A stretch of DNA of 64,000 nt from contig CAKUKI010000002.1 of assembly GCA_934662565.1 (NCBI GenBank), positions 248,001-312,000 of the forward strand, written 5' to 3'. The translations under genes were made by a program, and so were the position numbers. Of the stretch, positions 1 through 5,938 are shown in pieces. The DNA is from an uncultured Elusimicrobiales bacterium. Its GTDB lineage: Bacteria; Elusimicrobiota; Elusimicrobia; Elusimicrobiales; Elusimicrobiaceae. Within the stretch, counting starts at the first letter, position 1. Each line of letters opens with the position of its first letter. A model generated the notes under the pieces. It did no database searches and was not told the DNA's origin. It was given only the letters and a program-made list of their open reading frames with translations.

Positions 1-2
1 GG

Positions 3-467
3 CAGATTACAGGCAGTTTGTTGGGTAGCTGGAGCGGGCCGGTTTACCGTTTTATTTCCGGCATAACGCAAAGCGAGGGCCTGTTTATAGCGGCACTGCG
101 TAAAAAAAGTGACGGCGCGGGAAGGGCCGTTCTTGCGTCTTCTTTGCGGGAACAAATCAAAAAATATCCGTTTATTCACTTATTGTCCGACGGATTCCCC
201 CAGCCGGAAATAAAAGGCAAAGACAAAATACCGTCTATCGGGCAGGCGCTTTCGCTGGCTACCAAGGCAGCGGACTTCCCGCGGGTGGAACTCCCGTTAG
301 ATTTAGCCCGGCGGTATTTGCACAGGGAAAGTATGGTGCTGGGCCCGCATGTGCCGCGCGGGTTTGTGTTGGTCACTTATCAAAACCAGCCGCTTGGGTT
401 TATGAAAAACTTGGGCGAGCGCGCCAATAATCTCTATCCAAAACCGTGGGCTATCCGCAGTTTATAG
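3..467 (+). CDS. C-terminal part of a NOL1/NOP2/Sun (RsmF-type) rRNA cytosine-C5 methyltransferase, 5' truncated
   Basis: The frame is open to the first bases of the window, so the catalytic methyltransferase domain lies outside it. What remains (about 154 residues) is the PUA-like RNA-binding tail of the RsmF group. It shows a VELPLDLARRYL segment, the run PRGFVLVTYQNQPLGFMKN, and a final N-x-YPK near the C-terminus, which matches the family signature 'G-(W/F)-VLV-x-Y-x2-x-PLG-x2-K ... N-x-YPK'. Enzymes of this family methylate cytosine in 16S rRNA using S-adenosylmethionine. The catalytic cysteines cannot be inspected here, so the exact target (RsmB-like or RsmF-like) stays open. It is followed by a hairpin terminator at 524-561. 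Confidence 0.8.
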   Translation, partial: QITGSLLGSWSGPVYRFISGITQSEGLFIAALRKKSDGAGRAVLASSLREQIKKYPFIHLLSDGFPQPEIKGKDKIPSIGQALSLATKAADFPRVELPLDLARRYLHRESMVLGPHVPRGFVLVTYQNQPLGFMKNLGERANNLYPKPWAIRSL

Positions 468-523
468 ATGGACATAACGATACTTTGCCATTTGTTTATG
501 GCTGCTTAAAATAGAATATTTGG

Positions 524-561
524 AACCCCTGTTGTTTTTGATACAGGGGTTTCTTTTTTTT
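524..561 (+). terminator. Rho-independent terminator after the methyltransferase gene
   Basis: A 9-bp stem (AACCCCTGT / ACAGGGGTT, 524-532 with 543-551) with a 10-nt loop is followed by a run of T residues to about 560. Confidence 0.85.
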
Positions 562-588
562 AGTTTTTTACAATACAAATAAGAATTA

Positions 589-618
589 TTACTATTAAGG
601 CAAAAAATAAGCTATAAT
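589..618 (+). promoter_or_regulatory. Probable sigma-70 promoter of the glycyl-radical-domain gene
   Basis: A perfect TATAAT lies at 613-618, with TTACTA at 589-594 as a -35 candidate and an 18-bp spacer. The ribosome-binding site AGGAG sits near 649 and the ATG at 664. Confidence 0.55.
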
Positions 619-663
619 AAAAGTACGGATTTTAATAATTAAATTTTTAGGAGAACACTGTAT

Positions 664-879
664 ATGACCGCACAAGAAAAAAAAGTAATTGAAAATAAAC
701 TTTCCGATATGAAACAGGAATTGGAAACCGTAAAAGGTTCTAAATGCGAAGTTTACAGCCGCGTGGTGGGCTATTTGCGTCCGGTGCAAAACTGGAACAA
801 AGGTAAAAAAGAAGAATACGAAATGCGTAAAACGTACGCGGTGGAAAACGCCAAAAGACCTTGTGAAGCGTGCAAATAA
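664..879 (+). CDS. Stand-alone NrdD-like glycyl-radical domain protein (71 aa)
   Basis: The protein is only 71 residues long, but its central part, EVYSRVVGYLRPVQNWNKGK (residues 29-48), is the glycyl-radical loop of class III (anaerobic) ribonucleotide reductase NrdD. Gly36 is in the position that carries the radical. A full NrdD is about 700 residues, so the catalytic barrel is absent. Residues 1-25 form a charged helix, and the C-terminus ends in PCEACK, a possible metal or redox CxxC. Short proteins of this kind are often auto-annotated as 'anaerobic ribonucleoside-triphosphate reductase'. By analogy with GrcA/YfiD, which replaces the damaged radical domain of pyruvate formate-lyase, it could be a spare-part radical domain; that is inference. 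It is preceded by AGGAG and its own promoter and followed by a terminator, so it looks monocistronic. Confidence 0.75.
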   Translation: MTAQEKKVIENKLSDMKQELETVKGSKCEVYSRVVGYLRPVQNWNKGKKEEYEMRKTYAVENAKRPCEACK

Positions 880-891
880 ACGGATGATTTG

Positions 892-945
892 ATGTGTCCG
901 CGTTTTATTGAACGCGCGCCCCAACCTTGCAAAGTGTGCAAATAA
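892..945 (+). other. In-frame duplicate of the PCxxCK tail after the stop codon (possible 17-codon ORF)
   Basis: Directly after the TAA of the glycyl-radical gene, the same reading frame stays open from 880 to a second TAA at 943-945. It encodes APQPCKVCK at its end, a near copy of the AKRPCEACK tail of the upstream protein. An ATG at 892 would give a 17-residue peptide with no clear ribosome-binding site. It may be a decayed former C-terminus, a readthrough extension or a tail duplication. Confidence 0.35.
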
Positions 946-967
946 GTTTATTGTTTTTTTATAAAAC

Positions 968-1013
968 ATTCCCGAGCGGCCCCACTATAAATGGTCCCTC
1001 GGGAATTTTTTTA
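968..1013 (+). terminator. Rho-independent terminator of the glycyl-radical gene
   Basis: A 9-bp stem (ATTCCCGAG 968-976 with CTCGGGAAT 998-1006) is followed by a T-run to 1012. Confidence 0.85.
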
Positions 1014-1045
1014 GCCTCTCATCTATACCGGTGGAAACACAACAA

Positions 1046-1077
1046 AAAAAGGAACCGCTTAAAAGCAGTTCCTTTTT
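1046..1077. terminator. Bidirectional hairpin next to the left island boundary
   Basis: Arms AAAAAGGAAC (1046-1055) and GTTCCTTTTT (1068-1077) form a stem with A- and T-runs. It resembles the terminator beside tRNA-Pro at 17344-17374: both contain CTTAAAAGC in the loop region and both are followed by TTTCTAAATGGTCGGG. Confidence 0.6.
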
Positions 1078-1090
1078 CTAAATGGTCGGG
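1075..1090. repeat. Left attachment-type direct repeat of the island (attL candidate)
   Basis: TTTCTAAATGGTCGGG is identical in sequence and orientation to 17372-17387, where the TGG is the encoded CCA end of tRNA-Pro(CGG). A 3'-end tRNA duplicate about 16.3 kb away is the usual footprint of site-specific integration. From 1091 to 1360 no gene is recognisable; only words such as AAAAAACAGGG recur (about 1154 and 1278). Confidence 0.6.
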
Positions 1091-1360
1091 CACGGAGTAG
1101 TGACTGTGAGTGCATCTTAGAACGCGTATGGAGGGTACCCTGTTTATCAGGCAAAAAACAGGGAATTTTGCCCATTTTGGGACAGTTTTGCGGATTATGG
1201 AGACACATCTCTATAAAATGCTTCGTCGGAGGAATTTAGATAAAAACACTCCAAATTCCCTAAAATGGATAACAGGGAAAAAACAGGGGATAGTAGGGAA
1301 AATCCAGTAATTGAGCTTAAAGTAAAGTACAATGAAGATACAGATAGAGGAAATCCAAAA

Positions 1361-1743
1361 ATGCAAACACCTAATATCCTTATTTATAGTGCGCCCAATG
1401 GTTCGGTTGAACTAAAAGCTAAGATACTTTGTGGCTTACGCAGGAAGAAATAGCTCGTTTGTTTGAGGTGCAACGTCCGGCAATTACAAAACACATTAAA
1501 AATATTTTTGCTACCAAAGAATTACAGGAAGATTCAGTATGTTCCATTTTGGAACTAACTGCGCGTGATGGTAAAAAATATAAGACTAAATTGTATAACT
1601 TAGATTTGATTTTATCGGTAGGATATCGCGTAAATTCTAAATCTGCTACCCAGTTCCGCATTTGGGCCACCAATGTCTTAAAACAGTATCTGACGCAAGG
1701 CTATGCCGGGGGTGCTACTCAGGTTTACCGTTGGGAAATAAAA
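1361..1743 (+). pseudogene. RhuM-family gene remnant, frameshifted and interrupted by an IS200-type end
   Basis: The start ATG at 1361 (preceded by GAGGAAAT) opens a frame giving NILIYSAPNGSVELKAK. At about 1421 the homology jumps to another frame, which continues DTLWLTQEEIARLF, then RPAITKHIKNIF and YRVNSKSATQFRIWAT. These are hallmarks of the RhuM family, which is found in pathogenicity islands and mobile DNA. RhuM homology stops after QGYA near 1708. A stretch of unclear origin follows, then the palindrome of an IS200-type left end at 1745. Both the frameshift and the lost C-terminus argue that it is inactive. Its function is poorly known even in intact family members. Confidence 0.75.
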
Positions 1744-1744
1744 G

Positions 1745-1902
1745 CTCCTTGTGTTAAACTTAAATTACCTGCTGCAACAGGTAATTTAATACACAAGGAG
1801 GTCATTGTTATGGTCAATGACATCAATAATCTATCACATACCACTTGGAACTGCAAGTATCATATCATATTTGCGCCGAAATATAGAAGACGAATATTTT
1901 AT
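1745..1902 (+). mobile_element. IS200/IS605-type insertion sequence remnant: left-end hairpin plus the start of tnpA
   Basis: 1745-1800 is a long imperfect palindrome (CTCCTTGTGT with ACACAAGGAG outside; AAATTACCTG with CAGGTAATTT inside). Its 3' arm contains the AAGGAG ribosome-binding site of the reading frame that starts at ATG 1810. That frame gives SHTTWNCKYHIIFAPKYRRR, the N-terminus of the Y1 (HUH) transposase TnpA of the IS200 group, in which H-x-H and the catalytic tyrosine lie further on. Homology ends near 1902, so the HUH motif, the tyrosine and the right end are missing and the element is dead. Sequestering the transposase start in the left-end hairpin is known for IS200. Confidence 0.8.
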
Positions 1903-1922
1903 TGCTGGATAATTTCGTCTGC

Positions 1923-2324
1923 TTATTCTTTCTCGTCAATACGTTCTATCTTAAAGATAACAGGTCGTGTACCGTCGGAGCAACAGGCAATCATGGTGTT
2001 TTCTTCCTTCATCCAGCCTTTCATGATAGACCCGCCTTGCAACCCTGTATAAATATAACGGGCAATGGCATCCCACGCTTCCGAACAATGCGGCATTTTG
2101 GGGCCGCCTGCAACTGTATTAGGGTCCGCAGTAGTCTTCACTAATGTATTAATGCCCCCATGCCAAAAGTCATCCTTGCCACCGTCGCGCTCAAAGATAA
2201 ATTCATCTCCCACGTTATAGCAGGGGCAAGCACCGGAATTTGGGTCCATACAATATTGCTTTTGTAATTCCGGATAGAGTTTTTTATCAATTACAGTGAC
2301 TTTTATTTTATGTTTCATACACAT
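1923..2324 (-). CDS. TIGR04076 family protein
   Basis: A 133-residue protein ending in the segment ACCSDGTRPVIFKIERI, which is the C-terminal signature of the TIGR04076 family (usual form CCTDG-x-RPVIFKI). Upstream it has VTVIDK, a CPCYNVGDEFIF segment and a central cysteine. Its function is unknown; members occur in anaerobes and often sit near redox or accessory genes. The initiator could be ATG 2324 or ATG 2318; neither has a convincing Shine-Dalgarno sequence. It lies immediately beyond the broken IS200 end, on the opposite strand, so the truncation joint of that element is at its 3' side. Confidence 0.7.
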   Translation of the reverse strand: MCMKHKIKVTVIDKKLYPELQKQYCMDPNSGACPCYNVGDEFIFERDGGKDDFWHGGINTLVKTTADPNTVAGGPKMPHCSEAWDAIARYIYTGLQGGSIMKGWMKEENTMIACCSDGTRPVIFKIERIDEKE

Positions 2325-2393
2325 ATTGTAGAAAATTTACGGATTTTTTTCGTCATAAAGAGGACAAATGCGTCTTTTTCTCATAAAAACTCC

Positions 2394-2609
2394 TTATTCC
2401 CCTTGGTGTAGATAGGTCATTACCGCGTAAACATTTTTTATTCGCTCGGCGGTGTCATCTATCCCGTACAGACTTCCCATAATAAGGTTTCGTTCCGAGG
2501 TATCAATGCCTTCCTGTGCGTCTTTTACACGTTCGGTGAGGTCTTTTATTAACCCTTGCAACACTTCGTAGGAATGTTTTATTACTTCTAACCGTTCTTT
2601 TTCGGTCAT
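2394..2609 (-). CDS. Small hypothetical phage/island protein (71 aa)
   Basis: A strong ribosome-binding site (AAGGAGCATA before the ATG at 2609) supports translation. The protein is charged and predicted helical, with a heptad-like first half (KERLEVIKHSYEVLQGLIKDL) that could form a coiled coil. I do not recognise a family. It belongs to a short minus-strand string together with the DUF4314 and DUF2924 genes, all typical of small phage-derived cargo. Confidence 0.55.
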   Translation of the reverse strand: MTEKERLEVIKHSYEVLQGLIKDLTERVKDAQEGIDTSERNLIMGSLYGIDDTAERIKNVYAVMTYLHQGE

Positions 2610-2622
2610 ATTATGCTCCTTG

Positions 2623-2856
2623 TTAATCCTGTATCTTGTGGCAAATATCTGCTCCTAAAACAACCCCTAAATGGCTCCCGTTGTCCCAATGAACCATTAT
2701 GGTTCCTAAATCGTCCACGCCTTGTACGGTTCCTTGTGTGCCAAGGGGCGGGGCCTGTATATCGTCCATTTGAACAAGCACCACGCGCGAGCCTTTGGGG
2801 TAGGCGGCGCGGAGGATTTTTACTAATTCTGCGAGGGGTTTTTCTTGGCGGCCCAT
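2623..2856 (-). CDS. DUF4314 domain protein (77 aa)
   Basis: I chose the ATG at 2856 because it has AAGGAG in the right place; an upstream in-frame ATG at 2955 would overlap most of the preceding gene. The sequence YPKGSRVVLVQMDD, GTQGTVQGVDD and MVHWDNGSHLGVVLG matches DUF4314, a small beta-barrel-like domain (pattern YPxGxRVxLxxMxD ... GTxGTVxxVDDxGxxxVxWDNG) found in phages and integrative elements of Firmicutes and others. The molecular role is unknown. It overlaps the 3' end of the DUF2924 gene by 34 bp, which implies translational coupling. Confidence 0.75.
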   Translation of the reverse strand: MGRQEKPLAELVKILRAAYPKGSRVVLVQMDDIQAPPLGTQGTVQGVDDLGTIMVHWDNGSHLGVVLGADICHKIQD

Positions 2857-3278
2857 TCTGCTATCTCCTTGTAGAAAAATACATAACCCGATATGGGGTA
2901 CTCCGTAATGGCCATAGCTAGGCCGGAAAGGGATTTGTAGCATTTCCCTTCCCAATACAAGCCGTCTGATTTTACTTCTATCAGCAGGTCTTTGCCCTTA
3001 AACTTTTTAATGAAGGTGGTCCCAATGGTGGGTAATCTGGGGGTATTGGGCTTTTTAAGTATGGTAGGGTTGGCGATTACACTCTCTAAAGTGGCCTTAA
3101 TGGGCGTGGCTTTGGTGGCGCAACTGACGCTTTGTTGTTCTTTTTTAGAAACCCTAACTTTACATGCGCAAACCGCAGTCTTTTTAGGGGCCTGCTTAAA
3201 CCAAATATCCCTTTGCGCTTCTACCTTGTCCACGCAAACCGCTGTCTTTTTAGGGGTTTTAGTGACTTTTTTCTTCAT
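2823..3278 (-). CDS. DUF2924-domain protein with a long basic N-terminus (151 aa)
   Basis: The C-terminal 70 residues (LPTIGTTFIKKFKGKDLLIEV, then YWEGKCYKSLSGLAMAIT and SGYVFF) are a DUF2924 domain, a small domain regularly found beside large serine recombinases in prophages and islands. The first 80 residues are lysine- and cysteine-rich, with a duplicated phrase APKKTAVC / TPKKTAVC, and may bind nucleic acid (inference). Two more DUF2924 genes lie at 13051 and 13513 in the same island. The leader can fold so that the ribosome-binding site (CTTATAGGAG) is paired with CCCCTATAAG about 50 nt upstream; the same architecture precedes the gene at 13051. Confidence 0.7.
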   Translation of the reverse strand: MKKKVTKTPKKTAVCVDKVEAQRDIWFKQAPKKTAVCACKVRVSKKEQQSVSCATKATPIKATLESVIANPTILKKPNTPRLPTIGTTFIKKFKGKDLLIEVKSDGLYWEGKCYKSLSGLAMAITEYPISGYVFFYKEIAEWAAKKNPSQN

Positions 3279-3283
3279 AATTC

Positions 3284-3363
3284 TCTCCTATAAGTTTTAT
3301 GTTTTACCGAGGATATTTTCCTCGTATGTACATATACGCTCTTATAGGGGATAGAAGTCAAGA
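3284..3363 (-). promoter_or_regulatory. Leader with TTGACTT box and RBS-sequestering stem (copy 1)
   Basis: Read on the minus strand: TTGACTT, then CCCCTATAAG (3341-3350) that pairs with CTTATAGGAG (about 3286-3295) covering the Shine-Dalgarno of the DUF2924 gene. The outer box recurs at 5011-5033 (direct repeat), 12973-12993 and 14682-14699. Confidence 0.5.
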
Positions 3364-3460
3364 GAGAAATGTGAGGTGTATTATAAATGTAAAATACAAA
3401 AATAATATTAAAGTTATATAATCTATAAATAAAATATGTTAGCGCCTTTAGGAGGAAACT

Positions 3461-5002
3461 ATGAATAAATATAAAAACGTTTTAGATTTATCTGCCAAAG
3501 AAGCTAAAGATTTCTTCCTGCAATCTGAAAATTATTGCACATTAATGCTACCTCAATATATTCAATTCCAACCATTACTTAACGCTTTAGACAAATTCTT
3601 AAAAGATAAAAAACAAGGAGATTATATCGGGAAATTCAAGCCAAGGGAAGTAGAAAATTTAAATAATATAATTTATCACAGCAAAGATGGACAGTATCAA
3701 TGGAGACCGCTTCAAATTATTCATCCGGTATTATATTTAGAGTTGCTCAATATTATTTGTGAAGATTCTAATTGGAACATAATTAAGCAACGGTTCTCTT
3801 TATTTCAAGATAATCACAAAATATTCTGCACGAGTATTCCGATTCAAAATAATTCTTCTAAAACGAGTACAGCTTCAGTAATCTTAAATTGGTGGGAACA
3901 GATGGAACAGAATATTATTGCTGACTCTTTAAATTTTTCTTATATCTACACAACTGATATTACCGATTTCTATCCTTCTATTTATACGCATACAATTTCT
4001 TGGGCTTTACATGGAAAATAGAAAAGTAAACAGGAAAGACTTAATAACACATTATTGGGGAATAAAATAGATTGTCTTATGCAAGATATGCATAATGCAC
4101 AAACAAATGGGATTCCTCAAGGCAGTGCCTTAATGGATTTTATCGCTGAAATGGTTTTAGGATATGCAGATTTGTTGCTTTCGAAAAAACTGGAAGAAAA
4201 TGGAATTACCAAATATAAAATATTTCGCTATAGAGATGATTATAAAATTTTAGTTGATAATCCAAAAGAGGGCGAAATGATATTAAAATTCTTAACGGAA
4301 ATTTTGTTAGACCTCAACCTTAAATTAAATACTTCAAAAACAAAAAAGAATGCCGATATCATTTCTTCTACGATTAAACAAGACAAATTAGCTTGGATTG
4401 CGCAATCCAACTTCATGGGTCTGTTGAATCCCTCGTACAGATGCCGACTAGAGAACAAAGAGTGGCAATTTATAAATCGTCAAAAAACTCTATTAGGTAT
4501 ATATCAATTCGCTAATCAATATCCGAATTCTGGGACGATTGCTAAGCTATTGTTGGCGTATTGCCAAAAATTACAATTAACAAAATTAGACAATATTCCG
4601 GTATTAATTAGTATTTTAATCTCAATTATGATGAATAGTCCAAGATGGTATCCACAAGAGAGTGAAGTGCTAAGTCTGCTTTTAATGGAAATTCCACAAT
4701 CCAAAAGAATGGATATTTTAGTGAGTATTAGACACAAATTAGATGAGAAACCTCATACGGATTTATTGGATATCTGGCTCCAACGTATTAGTTGGAAAAT
4801 TAATCCAGTTTTTAAATATAGCCCCAAAATTTGCCAACTAGTAGCTAATCCAAAAGAAGTTTTATGGGATATAAGTTGGTTAAGCAACGAAACAAAACAA
4901 ATCTTTAGTAAAAATAGTATTGTAAACACTCAAGTTCTTGATAAAATGCCTTTCTATATTGAGGATAAAGAGGTTAATGCCTTTAGGGAGTATTCGTACT
5001 AA
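3461..5002 (+). pseudogene. UG/Abi-type (defence-associated) reverse transcriptase gene interrupted by one in-frame amber codon
   Basis: A good start (GGAGGAAACT-ATG at 3461) opens a frame of 513 codons broken only by TAG at 4019-4021. The frame is the same before and after, and no base is missing. Before the stop lies motif A, YTTDITDFYPS, with the first catalytic aspartate (about residues 164-174). After it come motif B, NGIPQGS (about 216-222), and motif C, FRYRDDYKIL, with the YxDD box (about 257-260). The C-terminal 200 residues are a helical extension of the sort seen in abortive-infection and DRT/UG reverse transcriptases; there is no maturase or endonuclease domain of group II introns. 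Such enzymes protect against phage. With the stop, the first part lacks the catalytic YxDD, so the gene is inactive unless the amber codon is read through. It is flanked by direct repeats at about 3338-3362 and 5008-5032. Confidence 0.8.
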
Positions 5003-5007
5003 TTCAC

Positions 5008-5033
5008 GCTTCTTATAGGGATAGAAGTCAAGG
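5008..5033. repeat. Second copy of the leader motif, direct repeat bounding the reverse transcriptase
   Basis: The stretch around 5011-5032 reads CTTATAGGG then ATAGAAGTCAAG. At 3341-3362 the same words occur in the same orientation, with one extra G, and ACGCT precedes both. The repeats lie about 1.67 kb apart and enclose only the reverse transcriptase gene, which suggests cargo insertion at, or recombination between, such sites. Confidence 0.55.
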
Positions 5034-5131
5034 ATAATATTGGGCAAAATTGGGAAAAAAGTTATAACATTGTTCTCTCGTCTCTCTATTTGATATAGTG
5101 TAAGTATACTCCTTTTAAATCGGGATTTTTT

Positions 5132-5212
5132 ATGAACAACGCAACTAAACAAAAATTTTGGAAAACTGCCGATCAGCTCCGCTCGGATGTGGATATAAAG
5201 GAGGTGGATTAA
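5132..5212 (+). pseudogene. 26-codon ORF resembling the N-terminus of a type I restriction methylase (HsdM relic)
   Basis: ATG 5132 to TAA 5210 encodes a peptide containing FWKTADQLRSDVD. HsdM proteins typically begin with a similar pattern (LW-x-(T/A)AD-(K/Q)LR-x(2)-(V/M)D) followed by YKxxVLGLIFLKY, which is absent here. The stop overlaps the ATG of the following TIR gene (TAATG), and the ribosome-binding site of that gene lies inside this ORF. It could be a leftover of a replaced restriction system whose expression signals were captured, or a real leader peptide. The similarity is short, so confidence is limited. Confidence 0.45.
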
Positions 5213-5796
5213 TGGTACATAAGTGTTATATTTCGTTTAAGACTGAAGACAAAGATTATAAAGAATATATGCAGGAGTCTTTGCATATTGATATGATTGA
5301 TAAGTCTTTGAATGAACCTATTGAATCACAAGATCCCGATTATATTATGCGACGGATTCGCGAAGGATACATTCAAGATTCTACAGTAACCATTTTTTTA
5401 ATTGGGGAAAAAAGCAACGAAAATTTAGGATGGAAAGAGCAACAATTTATTAAACGTGAATTGCAGGCTACATTGTTTAATTCTGATGATAATCCTAGAG
5501 GTGGAATTTTAGGTGTTGTATTGCCTGCCATGATTCCCATTATTTATCAAGGAACGCAATTATGTTTACATTGTAACAATCATCATAACATCGTGAAAAT
5601 TAACGATGCTACCGTTATAAAAGAATTCTCATACAATTATTATATCCCTCACAATAAATGTGCATGGGCAGAAGAAGATAGATATTGTGTTTTGGTCCCA
5701 TGGAATGAGTTTAAAGATAATCCTGAAAAATATATTGAACAAGCTTTTCAAAAACGAGAATTTAGCATTGCAGAGAAAACAAAAGTATATGTGTAA
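5212..5796 (+). CDS. ThsB-like TIR (MTH538/DUF1863-type) protein
   Basis: The start is ATG 5212, directly behind AAGGAGGTGG; an upstream TTG frame has no such site. The 194-residue protein begins with KCYISFKTEDKDYKEYM, then SLNEPIESQDPDYIMRRIRE, STVTIFLIGEKSNENLGWKE and FIKREL. This is the MTH538-type TIR-like fold used by ThsB, the sensor of the Thoeris anti-phage system. ThsB enzymes turn NAD+ into a cyclic ADP-ribose isomer that activates a separate effector, classically ThsA. A C-terminal block with LCLHCNNHHNIV and NYYIPHNKCAW (conserved Cys/His) and the ending are also family-like. No ThsA (SIR2/SLOG or Macro type) is encoded nearby; the next gene, 142 bp on, is a deoxyribosyltransferase-like/TPR protein. 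Its start overlaps the stop of the HsdM-like ORF, so translation may be coupled. Confidence 0.8.
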   Translation: MVHKCYISFKTEDKDYKEYMQESLHIDMIDKSLNEPIESQDPDYIMRRIREGYIQDSTVTIFLIGEKSNENLGWKEQQFIKRELQATLFNSDDNPRGGILGVVLPAMIPIIYQGTQLCLHCNNHHNIVKINDATVIKEFSYNYYIPHNKCAWAEEDRYCVLVPWNEFKDNPEKYIEQAFQKREFSIAEKTKVYV

Positions 5797-5938
5797 AAAG
5801 ATGGGACATTTGAACAATATATTGTGCTAACACCCAAGAAATGACGTTCTATTATGGTTCATTTTAATGGTAAAAGTATGAATTGACATTCATAATAATT
5901 CATATTATTTAGAAAATACATAAAAGGACAGAGTGCTA

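Noticed and set aside
1110..1453. Short ORFs between the left repeat and rhuM
   Set aside because: Only the part from 1361 matches RhuM; the rest shows no coding evidence.
3461..5002. Amber codon taken as evidence of a recoded genetic code
   Set aside because: TAG serves as an ordinary stop elsewhere in the window (for example the methyltransferase gene ending at 467), so general recoding is not supported.
5883..5910. Promoter before the DUF4071 gene
   Set aside because: TTGACA is perfect but no -10 box stands at 16-18 bp with good sequence; mentioned in the gene entry only.
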